Shown piece after piece: positions 14,991 to 23,846 of a stretch of DNA of 64,000 nucleotides; within the stretch, counting starts at the first letter, position 1; the number at the start of each line of letters is the position of its first letter. The DNA comes from Aureimonas glaciei (GTDB taxonomy: Bacteria > Pseudomonadota > Alphaproteobacteria > Rhizobiales > Rhizobiaceae). The stretch is taken from NCBI RefSeq assembly GCF_014643375.1, contig NZ_BMJJ01000005.1, positions 1 through 64,000 of the forward strand, given 5' to 3'. Position numbers and translations under genes: made by a program. The notes beneath the pieces are model-generated. The model was not told the origin of the DNA and did no database searches. It saw only the letters and a list, made by a program, of their open reading frames with translations.

Positions 14991-16592
14991 ATGGCGGTTC
15001 GGCGATATGAGGATGTTCAAGCTGCGCTTGAAAAAATTTGGGCCGATGATCTTCTTGGGCGTAAGGAAGAGGCCGAATTCTTGCATCTATTTTTGGTCAA
15101 CCGCGGTCTTACGCAGGCACTTGCTCGCCGGCCGGGTGCATACGTTCTGAACGTGGACGCCGATTGGGGCAGTGGCAAAAGTTTCTTCATGACACGCTTC
15201 CAGCAGCATCTCGAGGCGCACGGTAATCCCGCGGTCTATGTGGATGCGTGGCAAGACGACTTCACAAATGAGCCATTTACGGCGGTCATGAGCGCCATCG
15301 ATAAATTCGTTAAGCCGCATCTGATGTCACAGAAATCTAAAGGGGCCAAAATCAAGAGCACCTATACCGCGGTGAAAAACAGTATGGGACGTATCGCTGT
15401 GACTGCGGCAAAAGGTGTGGGAACCAAGATAGCAGAAAAAGCCGTGGGCGCAGCCTTCACAGAGATCAATGAAATCATTAGAGAGCAGAATTTCTCAAAA
15501 ACTTCGGACACAGAGGCTGCCGTTGGCGAAGTCGGCAACGCAGTCAACAAACAGATTGAAGTACTTATTGGCGGATATGCCGATGAGCAACTCAAGCAGT
15601 TTGACACCAACAAGAAAAGCTTGGTTAACTTCAGAGATAAATTGGCCGAATTTTTGATTTTGTTTGGCCAACAAAATGAGCAGTATGAACTGCCGTTTTT
15701 CGTTCTGGTCGATGAACTGGATCGCTGTCGTCCAACCTACGCGATAGAAATGCTTGAGCGTATCAAACACCTCTTTGACGTACCTAATCTGGTGTTTGTC
15801 TTGAGCACCAACACGGATCAGCTGGGCCAAGCAGTGCGCGCCGTCTATGGAGACGGCTTTGATGGACACCGCTATCTTGATCGATTTTTCACTAGAACAT
15901 ACAAATTGGCCAAACCGAGTGCTCACAATCTTGGTGAGATGCTTTGGAAACAGTACAGCCCCAACGAGGACAGAATTTATCTTCCTCTGCTGAACTATAG
16001 TACGCTGGATTGTGTCAACAGTGTTTGTGCCATGGCCGAACTGACACCGAGACAGATTGAACGATTTATGGAAGTGCTAACCGCACTCATCGCAGTATGG
16101 AACAAGCGGTTCCCGATCAACATCCTCGTAATGGCACCGCTGATTGCAATGATGGTTCGGGGCCACGATGTTATGAAGTCCTACGAGGAGGGTTCTCCGT
16201 TCCAATCATATTTGTTATCGATTGCCAGTTTTAAGCTTAAATATGAGTATTTAAATGAATATCGAGAGAAGCAAATAGTTGATTTCTCTGTCAGCAAGTA
16301 CATTTCGGAGATGATAATTCGCTCGACTCGACCGTTAAATGACGAGGTTGAAGCATTTGCGCAGGCTAGAGATAGAAGCGGCAAGCGCAATGTTTTCGTT
16401 GTAGGCCGCAACACGGACGACGCCGCGGAGAGATTATGTGAGGCATCTATAATTGAGGAATATAATCTGTTGAGAACATCAGGGGTTTCCAGAACCGCTC
16501 GTTGCTTAGTTCAGGACTATCCGGGATACATCGCGCAGGCCGGAAGATTGGTGGATGAGGATCGGCCGAAGCCTGTACATGCACGCGCGTGA
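14991..16592 (+). CDS. KAP-family P-loop NTPase
   Basis: A 533-residue protein. ATG 14991 follows AAGGGGG; an upstream TTG extension is unlikely. Walker A is DWGSGKS (residues 58-64) and Walker B is LVDELDRC (239-246), with the KAP signature VDAWQDDF at 84-91 and ISTNTDQL-like sensor sequence (VFVLSTNTDQLGQAV). KAP NTPases such as PifA of plasmid F are linked to exclusion of phages, and others occur in defence islands. It has no transmembrane insert that is obvious here. Base composition is visibly AT-richer than the flanking phage genes, and it stands alone on its strand, so it is probably acquired cargo. Confidence 0.88.
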   Translation: MAVRRYEDVQAALEKIWADDLLGRKEEAEFLHLFLVNRGLTQALARRPGAYVLNVDADWGSGKSFFMTRFQQHLEAHGNPAVYVDAWQDDFTNEPFTAVMSAIDKFVKPHLMSQKSKGAKIKSTYTAVKNSMGRIAVTAAKGVGTKIAEKAVGAAFTEINEIIREQNFSKTSDTEAAVGEVGNAVNKQIEVLIGGYADEQLKQFDTNKKSLVNFRDKLAEFLILFGQQNEQYELPFFVLVDELDRCRPTYAIEMLERIKHLFDVPNLVFVLSTNTDQLGQAVRAVYGDGFDGHRYLDRFFTRTYKLAKPSAHNLGEMLWKQYSPNEDRIYLPLLNYSTLDCVNSVCAMAELTPRQIERFMEVLTALIAVWNKRFPINILVMAPLIAMMVRGHDVMKSYEEGSPFQSYLLSIASFKLKYEYLNEYREKQIVDFSVSKYISEMIIRSTRPLNDEVEAFAQARDRSGKRNVFVVGRNTDDAAERLCEASIIEEYNLLRTSGVSRTARCLVQDYPGYIAQAGRLVDEDRPKPVHARA

Positions 16593-16869
16593 ATGGATAC
16601 CGGCGCCCCCCCTCCCTAGATACCAGCGACAGTTCGTGATCTGTCGCCCATTGTCAGCTTTTGCTACCTGATGCCCATGTTCGCGCCGCAGCAAGGAGGC
16701 GCCTGTGCACAAACTGTGGATCGGCTGGGGACGTAGCAATCAGCGACGTGGCAACCTCGGGATTAGAACACATCAGGAACATTCTTTTCAGGCTGCCGCT
16801 TCCGTCGTCCATTAAAATCTGCCACCTTAGGAAAATGGTCGCAGGATCGACCGCGGAATGGAGGAAAAT

Positions 16870-17223
16870 ATGCCTACCACCTCGACCTCGCCCGTCGCCT
16901 TGGTCCAAGTGCCGGCGACGACTTTCGCGAACGCCTACTCGACGTTCACGTTCTGCCGGTTCTCGATGGGCGTTGCGGAGGCCGACTACAACCGTGCTCC
17001 CGAAGGGCTCGACGCTCGCGACCGCCGCAGGCTAAGCCAGGCGATCGGCGACCTGTACCGGTCGGCGACAGCCATTCAGGCGATGCAGCCTGAGACGGAC
17101 GTCGACATCATGCGGCGCGAGGTGGCGGTGCTGTACGCCGCCCTGCTACGTCATGAAAGCGCCTGCACCATCAATGCCCGCATCGCCGGGCGGATTTCAG
17201 CGGACGACCCCGGCGCTCACTGA
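16870..17223 (+). CDS. Hypothetical protein
   Basis: A 117-residue protein with GGAGG five bases before ATG 16870. The C-terminal two thirds are helical and Ala/Arg-rich (DRRRLSQAIGDLYRSATA, then VDIMRREVAVLYAALLRH). GC content returns to phage level compared with the KAP gene before it. No family is recognised. Confidence 0.5.
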   Translation: MPTTSTSPVALVQVPATTFANAYSTFTFCRFSMGVAEADYNRAPEGLDARDRRRLSQAIGDLYRSATAIQAMQPETDVDIMRREVAVLYAALLRHESACTINARIAGRISADDPGAH

Positions 17224-17224
17224 A

Positions 17225-17662
17225 TCAACGAAGGTTCGGCATGTGCCGACGTATCAAGGCAGCTTCCGTACTATAGCCTCGACGCTCAAGCTCCTTCACG
17301 AAAACGGGCCAAGGCGGAATGTTGCTGCGATAAACGTTTTCAGCTGAAGTGGAAAGTCCGCCTCCAACTGAACTAGAGAGCCCGCCACCAGCAGATGTTG
17401 AAAGCCCTCCGCCGGATGAGGTCGACAATCCGCCACCAGACGAAGTGGACAATCCACCTCCAGACGAAGTTGATAGACCGCCCCCAGAGGATGTTGACAA
17501 TCCACCGCCTGACGACGTTGACAATCCACCTCCCGAGGATGTGGATGCGCCGCCACCGGATGACGTGCTCATGCCACCGCCGGACGAAGTCGACAGGCCG
17601 CCGCCGGATGCGGTGCTTTGGTTTCTTGGCCAAGTGTTTCGAGTCATCTTCCCCCTGACCAT
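17225..17662 (-). CDS. Gly/Ser octapeptide-repeat protein
   Basis: A 145-residue frame made of 11 tandem octapeptides of type STSSGGGL, framed by a basic N-terminus and a non-repeated C-terminal tail (NIPPWPVFVKELERRGYSTE and on to HMPNLR). The tail looks like genuine protein, which favours this strand over the complementary frame that would read PPPDEVDN repeats. The start could be ATG 17662 or 17647; neither has a clean ribosome site. The repeat resembles a flexible linker or a glycine-rich adhesive segment. The function is unknown. Confidence 0.45.
   Translation of the reverse strand: MVRGKMTRNTWPRNQSTASGGGLSTSSGGGMSTSSGGGASTSSGGGLSTSSGGGLSTSSGGGLSTSSGGGLSTSSGGGLSTSSGGGLSTSAGGGLSSSVGGGLSTSAENVYRSNIPPWPVFVKELERRGYSTEAALIRRHMPNLR
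17352..17615. repeat. 11 tandem copies of a 24-bp repeat
   Basis: Exactly eleven in-phase 24-base units such as GACAATCCACCGCCTGACGA plus GTT or GTC, diverging mainly at codon third positions of the minus-strand frame and at a few first positions. No spacers separate the units, so it is not CRISPR. Copy number is likely to vary between strains by slippage. Confidence 0.9.
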
Positions 17663-17773
17663 GTGGTCGCCGTCGCTTCAATGATGGTCGCATCGGGCGC
17701 GACGCTCGGCAAGTCCTCCCACTCGTCCTAAAGTAGCATTTGCCGCTTAATCGGCTGTCGCTACGCTGGTCGT

Positions 17774-18466
17774 ATGTTCTCCAAATTGTTCGCATTCCTC
17801 ATTATCCTGCAAGCCTTCATTCTTCCCGACATTGCCGCCGCCGCAGCCTCCATCGAAGGGCGAGCAACGGTCGTCGATGGAGACACCGTCGCCGTCGAAG
17901 GCACAAAGGCCCGCATCCGCCTATACGGCGTCGATACGCCGGAAGGTCAGCAGACCTGCGCCGACGCCGCGGGCAAGCGCTACCTATGCGGATCTAAAGC
18001 CGCCGACTTCCTCTCGACCCTCATTGGCCGGAATGGCCGCCTCGTGTGCACGGAGATTGACCGGGACCGTTACGGCCGGATCGTTGCGGAGTGCCGCCGC
18101 GGTGACGTTGTCGTCAACGCCGAGTTGGTCCGGGCCGGATGGGCGCTCGAATACAAGGCCTACAGCGACGGCCGGTACAGCGACGAAGAGCGCGAGGCGC
18201 GCGCCGCCAAGGTCGGGCTTTGGCAGGGCAGGTTCGTAGAGCCCGCGAAGTGGCGCCGAGGTGACCGGTTGTCCACTGAGGCTAAAGTGCCGACCGGTCC
18301 CGGCAACTGTCAGATCAAAGGCAACATCAGCGGAAGCGGACGGATATTCCACCTGCCCGGCAGCCGTGCCTATCCAAAGACAAAGATCGATGAATCCGCC
18401 GGAGAGCGGTGGTTTTGCAGCGAGGCCGAGGCCGTCGCAGCAGGGTGGCGGGCTGTCCGCGGATAG
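17774..18466 (+). CDS. Secreted thermonuclease (SNase domain) with C-terminal sunset-type domain
   Basis: A 230-residue protein. A signal peptide (residues 1-25, ending IAAAAAS) is followed by the staphylococcal-nuclease fold with VVDGDTVAV, RIRLYGVDTPE and DRDRYGRIVAEC, keeping the Arg, Asp and Glu expected for calcium-dependent cleavage. After a linker, the end (GNISGSGRIFHLPGSRAYPK, then GERWFCSEAEAVAAGWR) matches the small sunset-type domain fused to many rhizobial nucleases. It would act outside the cytoplasm, degrading DNA or RNA. It is followed after 12 bases by another secreted protein, so the two are probably co-expressed. Confidence 0.85.
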   Translation: MFSKLFAFLIILQAFILPDIAAAAASIEGRATVVDGDTVAVEGTKARIRLYGVDTPEGQQTCADAAGKRYLCGSKAADFLSTLIGRNGRLVCTEIDRDRYGRIVAECRRGDVVVNAELVRAGWALEYKAYSDGRYSDEEREARAAKVGLWQGRFVEPAKWRRGDRLSTEAKVPTGPGNCQIKGNISGSGRIFHLPGSRAYPKTKIDESAGERWFCSEAEAVAAGWRAVRG

Positions 18467-18478
18467 GGAGGAAACGAG

Positions 18479-18754
18479 ATGCTGAGGACGATGATGATGG
18501 CGCTTGCCGTACTGGCGGCGTTGCCGGCGGCGGCTGAGGTGGGCGGCGCTGGACAGACCGGGTGGGAGCGGCTCGAGGGCCTTCAGTTCGCCCAGGCGCG
18601 CAGCTGCAAGGCCGTCAATTCGTGCGAAGAAGCGGTTCGCATGTGGTGCGGGGGCTATAAGCGCGCGGACGCCGACAAGGACGGTATTCCTTGCGAGAAC
18701 GTCTGCAGTAGCAAGTCCGAGGTGGACGACATTAAAGCCCAGATTGGCTGCTGA
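18479..18754 (+). CDS. Secreted Excalibur calcium-binding protein
   Basis: A 91-residue protein with signal peptide (MLRTMMMALAVLAALPAAAE) and a C-terminal Excalibur domain: SCKAVNSCEEAVRMWC, then DADKDGIPCENVC with the DxDxDG calcium loop and paired cysteines. GGGAGG precedes the ATG. Excalibur domains often accompany SNase domains, sometimes in one polypeptide. Here they are separate neighbouring genes, which supports joint action of this secreted pair. Confidence 0.8.
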   Translation: MLRTMMMALAVLAALPAAAEVGGAGQTGWERLEGLQFAQARSCKAVNSCEEAVRMWCGGYKRADADKDGIPCENVCSSKSEVDDIKAQIGC

Positions 18755-18815
18755 GGCATTAAAGCGGGATTCCGGTTCATTCGCTCCGCTGGCATCCACC
18801 AAAGAAAGAGAACGT

Positions 18816-18829
18816 ATTGCAAATGTTCA
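18816..18829 (+). promoter_or_regulatory. Weak copy of the dispersed motif at the FRG gene start
   Basis: ATTGCAAATGTTCA (followed by AC) resembles TTTGCAAATCGTCAAC with mismatches in both halves. It overlaps the start codon region of the FRG gene. It may be chance. Confidence 0.3.
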
Positions 18830-20196
18830 ACTTGTTGATGTCCAGCGATGTGGCCACATGGGATCGACCGATTGGTCACCCTCACTCTTCGGTCTTCCCA
18901 CTGTCAAGGTTTTTAGAGTACACCTCCACCGATATTGAGGCGCGTTTCAAGCCACTTTCTGCTGATGTTATTGGTAAAGTCGCCGATTTCGAAGCCGTCT
19001 TTATGAGCGAGGTACAATACAACGCTGACGGCCCAGAAGTTGTTGCCGTCCGGATTGGTCGTATTTTCAATGTTAGAATCGAAAGCGGGGACATTCATTA
19101 CGATTTTATCATTGACGAAAGCTTCGGAATGCTCCCGCTTGTTGATCGAAAGCAATTCGAGGGTGCCTTCGGACTGGGGCGAATGGAAGTCTACCGTACT
19201 CATTGGGCCTTGAAAAACGGCTCCCTTGAGGACGCCATCCGAAGCGTCGGCTTAGTAAGGACCTTTCGCGGTCCGAACGTACCTTTGTCGCCTCCGCCAC
19301 CACCGCCGCCACCACCGATGATCCCCGTTCCGGATATCGCTTTACCGGAACCTGTCGTGGTCGAAAATCTTCAGCAGTATTTAGAATTCATACTTGGCTT
19401 GGCAGTGGGTGAAGGCGACGATGTCTTTTATCGCGGTCATCCTAGCAAATATTATCGGTTGGAACCGTCTTTATTTCGAAAGACGCCAGCAGGAGAATAC
19501 CGCTATCTTCAGAATGAATCTAAGATGGTGAGCGAAATACTAACGACACAATCCGCCTCTTTTGCGTCCGATCAGTACATGCTAGATCGGCTTGTTCGGA
19601 TGCAACACTTCGGACTACCAACTCGCCTTCTAGATATATCCTACAATCCCTTGGTCGCCTTATATTTTTGCTGTGCAGAAATCGTCAAAGATCATGAAGG
19701 CAATGAGGTGGATGGTCAGGTAATCGTGCTGAATACGGACCGACACGAAGTTAAATTCTTTGATTCCGACCTTCTTAGCTGTATCGCAAATTTATCAATA
19801 CTCGATGAGGCATCCAAGGAGCAGCTTGATTGCAATTTACCGTGGCAAGCATTCAACGGCTTACCCGCTTGCCAAAAGCTGATTCACTTTGTCTGCCGCG
19901 AGAAGCCGTACTTTGAATCACGTATTAATTCCCGCGACCTTGAGAAGATCGTATTTGCGAGAGGCAGAAATACGCACGAGCGCATGACGTCTCAGTCTGG
20001 GGCATTCCTCATATTTGGAAAAGATGCGGTTTTGCCGGAAACTGGACATAGCACTTTGCATATACGCAGAGTAACGGTTCGCAACAAAGTAAAAATCCTA
20101 GAGCAATTATCGAAAGTTAATATTAAATCCAGCACCATCTACCCCGGCTTGGAAAAATCAACAGCGGAGTTGGCGCGTAAGTATGATGTCCACTGA
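18823..20196 (+). CDS. FRG-domain protein
   Basis: A 457-residue protein. An N-terminal alpha/beta part (1-150) is joined by a Pro stretch (about 156-164) to an FRG domain that starts with YRGHPSKYYRLEPSLFR and contains the conserved MQHFGLPTRLLDISYNPLVA. FRG domains occur in candidate phage-defence and toxin-like genes; the biochemical activity of most is unknown. Start choice among TTG 18817, ATG 18823 and ATG 18838 is open. Base composition is AT-rich relative to the phage genes, like the KAP gene, marking it as cargo. Confidence 0.8.
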   Translation: MFNLLMSSDVATWDRPIGHPHSSVFPLSRFLEYTSTDIEARFKPLSADVIGKVADFEAVFMSEVQYNADGPEVVAVRIGRIFNVRIESGDIHYDFIIDESFGMLPLVDRKQFEGAFGLGRMEVYRTHWALKNGSLEDAIRSVGLVRTFRGPNVPLSPPPPPPPPPMIPVPDIALPEPVVVENLQQYLEFILGLAVGEGDDVFYRGHPSKYYRLEPSLFRKTPAGEYRYLQNESKMVSEILTTQSASFASDQYMLDRLVRMQHFGLPTRLLDISYNPLVALYFCCAEIVKDHEGNEVDGQVIVLNTDRHEVKFFDSDLLSCIANLSILDEASKEQLDCNLPWQAFNGLPACQKLIHFVCREKPYFESRINSRDLEKIVFARGRNTHERMTSQSGAFLIFGKDAVLPETGHSTLHIRRVTVRNKVKILEQLSKVNIKSSTIYPGLEKSTAELARKYDVH

Positions 20197-20248
20197 ATCG
20201 AATTTTGTGAGGATCAGGCAAAAGTGGCGCTTTAGGTCTAGACTGCAT

Positions 20249-23143
20249 CTACACATCATCCCCCGGCATTCTTTCCCCAACCAGCGCCTCTATCGGCAAC
20301 TCGACGAAAGGCGTGTTGATCCCCGCCATAAAATAGTGGTTGCCCTTGTGGGCGACCGCGCCGTCGATGTTTTTCAAGATGGTCCGGATGTTCGTCCCGG
20401 CCCATTCCGTCCCCTTGAGGACGCGGCTCTTGAGCGCCTCTGCTGACGTCGAGACGTAGACTACCGCCGCCCCCTGGCGCATCTGCACCTTTATGCCGAG
20501 ACGGACCAGCGCGGCAATCGCGGACTTACGCGCCTTGTTGTCCACCACTTGGTCATAGCCGTCCGCGCCGACGATCTTAACCCGGTCGGGATGCGTGCTA
20601 AGTTCGATCAGCTCGCCGACAGTCCGCTCCCATGTGCCTCCCTCTGGCGTCATGTGCTTGACGAGATGGCCGGACAGGTGCTGCACGAACCGGTCCTGAT
20701 CCTTGACGGCGTTCTTCGCCGAGTGGTCGGCCCAATCGTTCGCCGAGATCCATTTGAGCGCTTCCTCGAGCGTCGCCTTGCGCTCGCTGTTCAGCAGGTA
20801 GGCGCCGGCCAGCAGCGGCCCAAGCTGGTCGCCAAGCCGCTGAACGCCGAGGTGCATAGCCGCGGCCTCGGTGAAGATGGCGACGTTATGCCGGAGCGTC
20901 GGCAAGTGGTGGATGGTGCGGGCGAGCATGCGGCGCGCGAAGGTGGCGTCGATCGTCGTCAGCATCCGCGAGACGAGGGTCGCATAGTGCTCCTTGTTCG
21001 CCCTCTCCTGTTCAGGCGTGTCGGCGTCGGGCTTGGCAAGGGTGAGCTGTGTGTACCGCGTCTCGTCGGCATAGCCCTCGATCTGAGTGTTGATCGACGC
21101 AAAGACGAACATGGACCTTGCCCGATAGCCCTTCGTGCCTTGGTTGGACGTGCCTTTCATGATGACGCCGTCCGACTCCGACGCGGCGACGCGTGCGAGG
21201 TCGAGAATGGCGCGGATGCGCGCCTGGCTGTGCATGTCGCGCGGTTCGGCCTCGTCGAAGATGACGGGCAATGCGTCCATGCCGAGCGCGCCGCGGATGC
21301 CAGCCTCGGTCGTGTTGCCGACGATGCTGATCGCGGTGGTGCCGAGGCCGCGCTTGACGATCTTGTCCATGACGGTCGACTTGCCGGCGCCGGCCGGGCC
21401 ATTGATCCAGATGTGAGGCCGCCAGGTAAGAAAGCCGCACACAGGCGCGACGACGCAGAAGCCCGCCAGCAGGTAGCCGGACAGCGGCGCCGACCAGCGG
21501 AGCGACTTGCAGATGGACAGGAACTCGCGAGCAACCTCCTGCGTCGCCGGCCGGTCCATGTCGACGTCAAGGGGCTCGCCGGCATCGTAGACGTGGCGGC
21601 TGTGATGGTGCGAGATCCGGCGGGCCTCGTTGTTGATGACGAGTTGGTCCCCGGCATGGAAGATGGAGTCCTCGCCTTCGAACCAAGCCCCCCTGCCCCG
21701 CACGCGGTTGTGCGACACGAACTTGCCTCGGCTCTTGCATGAGCGGATGCAGGCGTTGACGGCGGCCTTCCAATCGACGCCGCCTTCCTTGCCCTTGCCG
21801 GGAAACTCGATCTCCCACCACTGCAGCGGCGCGAGGATCATCATGTTTTCGGCTTTGTGCGACGACGCCGACAGTTCGATAACCTCAGAGACGTCGGACG
21901 GCTGGTAGTAGCAAGTCGTCTTGCCGATTCCGAGGCAACGGAAATGCGGCTGGCCGAAGTCCGCCAGGGGATGCGGCGTGTCGTCCTCGCCGCCGGCAGG
22001 CCCATACTCACGGTCGGCGGGATCATAGTCGTCGGGCATTGCCGGCGGCGGCTCGTCGGAAGGCGCAGCTCGTTTTGCCTTCTCGGCTTCAAAGCTGACG
22101 ACGTTCGGCGCCGCTGCTGCCGCGAGTGCAGCGCGGACGGGCTCTAGCCCGGACAGACGGAAGAGGTCGTCGAAGTCCGAGAAGTCGCGCGGCGCCGCGC
22201 CGCCGGCCTCGATGCTGGCGTCGTCGAAATGCGGCACGGCGACGAACACGCCGATTTCTTTCGCCGCCTCGCGCGCCATGGTGAGGCCGGGGTTGTCGAC
22301 GGGCGTCTTCGTGAACCTGTCGTTGTCGGCGGCGATGATGATGTCCGCCTCGGGATATTTGGCCCGGATGGCTACGGCGACGCTCTTGAGGTTGCCGGAG
22401 TCGAACGCGACGATGACGAGCGCGCCGGTCGCACTGTGGATGCGGGCGCCGGTGGCGTAGCCTTCGGCGATGAAGATCCGGCCGCCGGGCTCGGGCGCCT
22501 TGCCGATGCTGTGATAATTGCCGGCCTTCGGCGTGCCTTTCAGGAAGAGCTTCTTCCCAGTGTCGTCGATCGTCTGCACGCCGACGATGGCGCCGGTAGG
22601 CGAGAACATGGGTACGATGAGGGTGCCGGCGCGGGCCGTGCGGTTCGGCTTCTCTTTGTCGTGGATCTGGTAGCGGACGTTCTCTTTCAGCTGCCGCAGG
22701 CCCGGAAAAACCGGCAGCGACTTGCGAGCGAGGTACGGATGTTCCGGGTTCGCCTTGGTCGATGCCGTCATGAGCGTGGTGGCGGCGGCGGCGGCCATCT
22801 CATACCCGATGCGGGTGTCCTCAGCGCGGTCGGCGCGCTCTCGGTCGATACGCTCGCGCAGGATCGACCGCTCGGCCGCTGTCATCGCTGTCGGGCGTTT
22901 CGCCGTCCATGTGTCCTCGATGCCGAGCTTGAAGTCGCCGAAGTGACCGGACGCGGGGTGGTCGAGGTGCAGGACGTAATAGATGTCCTTCTTTCCCTTC
23001 CGCTTCGGGTCGAGCGAGTTCGCGCGATGCAACTTGCCGTCTGCGATGGGATGGCCGCCGGCCGTGTCCATGCGGATGCCGGCCGACCGCATGGCGTCGA
23101 GGAAGTCCGCGACGTGATCGCCGTCGCCTTTCGTCACTGGCAT
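20249..23143 (-). CDS. Phage primase-helicase
   Basis: A 964-residue replication protein. The N-terminal half contains a toprim-type primase core (RIFIAEGYATGARIHSATGA, then ADIIIAADNDRF). The C-terminal half is a P-loop helicase with Walker A GPAGAGKST and Walker B PVIFDEAEPRD, as in DUF927/D5-like phage and plasmid helicases. It would prime and unwind at the phage origin. It is the last gene of a leftward operon with the nuclease, helicase and methyltransferase genes. The start overlaps the VRR-NUC gene by ten bases. Confidence 0.85.
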   Translation of the reverse strand: MPVTKGDGDHVADFLDAMRSAGIRMDTAGGHPIADGKLHRANSLDPKRKGKKDIYYVLHLDHPASGHFGDFKLGIEDTWTAKRPTAMTAAERSILRERIDRERADRAEDTRIGYEMAAAAATTLMTASTKANPEHPYLARKSLPVFPGLRQLKENVRYQIHDKEKPNRTARAGTLIVPMFSPTGAIVGVQTIDDTGKKLFLKGTPKAGNYHSIGKAPEPGGRIFIAEGYATGARIHSATGALVIVAFDSGNLKSVAVAIRAKYPEADIIIAADNDRFTKTPVDNPGLTMAREAAKEIGVFVAVPHFDDASIEAGGAAPRDFSDFDDLFRLSGLEPVRAALAAAAAPNVVSFEAEKAKRAAPSDEPPPAMPDDYDPADREYGPAGGEDDTPHPLADFGQPHFRCLGIGKTTCYYQPSDVSEVIELSASSHKAENMMILAPLQWWEIEFPGKGKEGGVDWKAAVNACIRSCKSRGKFVSHNRVRGRGAWFEGEDSIFHAGDQLVINNEARRISHHHSRHVYDAGEPLDVDMDRPATQEVAREFLSICKSLRWSAPLSGYLLAGFCVVAPVCGFLTWRPHIWINGPAGAGKSTVMDKIVKRGLGTTAISIVGNTTEAGIRGALGMDALPVIFDEAEPRDMHSQARIRAILDLARVAASESDGVIMKGTSNQGTKGYRARSMFVFASINTQIEGYADETRYTQLTLAKPDADTPEQERANKEHYATLVSRMLTTIDATFARRMLARTIHHLPTLRHNVAIFTEAAAMHLGVQRLGDQLGPLLAGAYLLNSERKATLEEALKWISANDWADHSAKNAVKDQDRFVQHLSGHLVKHMTPEGGTWERTVGELIELSTHPDRVKIVGADGYDQVVDNKARKSAIAALVRLGIKVQMRQGAAVVYVSTSAEALKSRVLKGTEWAGTNIRTILKNIDGAVAHKGNHYFMAGINTPFVELPIEALVGERMPGDDV

Positions 23144-23571
23144 GCACGTCCCCGAATGTCCTTGGCCGCATCCTCAACGAGGGCGACGGCATCAGCCTCC
23201 GACCGGACGACGTCGGCAATCCCGCCGCCGCGCCGCACATGGTCGAGGAAGTTCAATTGATCCTTGGTCGGGCGCCCGGTGCCGTCTTTGACCTCAGGCG
23301 CCAGGAATACAGCCACCTTCGCGCCGACCATCTCCGGCGTAACCTCGACCGTTAGGAAGCCGATGATGTCGGACGACCCGGTGGTGAGGCCGGCCTTGAG
23401 CGGGCGGGCGTCGAGGATGACGCGCTCGCCGCCATGGGCACGGTAGACCTGTCCGGCGGTGAGGCCGAACGACTTGCCGGCCCAGCCCTGCCCGGTGTTG
23501 TTCCTGAACACGGATGCCCCGGCGCGCGAGAGCGCCATCAGGCAGCGGTTCATGAGGGCGGTGCCGCTCAT
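23134..23571 (-). CDS. VRR-NUC domain nuclease
   Basis: A 145-residue stand-alone nuclease of the PD-(D/E)XK VRR-NUC type: GSSDIIGFLTVEV supplies the Asp, VAVFLAPEVKDGTGRPTKDQ supplies the E-x-K, and a QLNFLDHVRRGGGIADVVRS tail completes the family pattern. Phage members act on branched DNA such as Holliday junctions. The start overlaps the previous stop (ATGA). Its place between helicase and primase genes fits replication or recombination intermediate processing. Confidence 0.85.
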   Translation of the reverse strand: MSGTALMNRCLMALSRAGASVFRNNTGQGWAGKSFGLTAGQVYRAHGGERVILDARPLKAGLTTGSSDIIGFLTVEVTPEMVGAKVAVFLAPEVKDGTGRPTKDQLNFLDHVRRGGGIADVVRSEADAVALVEDAAKDIRGRACQ

Positions 23572-23846
23572 GCCTCGGCGTCCGCCTCGCGCGGGTCCGC
23601 CTGGCGCCCGACGACATCGGCATAGTGCCGCAACACAGCCGCCGCATCGTCCGGCCCGTACATCCGCACCAGCGCAGCCGCCAGATAGTCCAGCAGCCCG
23701 AATGCAGCGCTATCGGCCCGCTCCTGCGCAGTCGCCAGCACATGCCGGCCGGCCTCGCGTCCGGCTTCGCGCGCGAGCTTCATCGTCAGTGCCGTCGCGG
23801 CGTCGAGCTCGCCTGTCGCGACGTGGTCGAAATAGCTCTTCGTCAT
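23568..23846 (-). CDS. Hypothetical phage protein
   Basis: A 92-residue, Ala-rich helical protein (MTKSYFDHVATGELDAATAL start, acidic end DPREADAEA). It overlaps both neighbours by four bases (ATGA), so it is a well-supported member of the replication operon. No family is recognised. Longer open frames upstream are out of phase with the helicase gene and are discarded. Confidence 0.55.
   Translation of the reverse strand: MTKSYFDHVATGELDAATALTMKLAREAGREAGRHVLATAQERADSAAFGLLDYLAAALVRMYGPDDAAAVLRHYADVVGRQADPREADAEA

Noticed and set aside
17352-17615. CRISPR-like array of short repeats
   Set aside because: The units are contiguous 24-mers with no spacers, in codon phase, and no cas genes are present.
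17349-17684. Plus-strand frame reading PPPDEVDN repeats
   Set aside because: The complementary minus-strand frame has a natural non-repeated C-terminus and the plus frame ends in sequence with no protein character; kept only the minus-strand call, with modest confidence.
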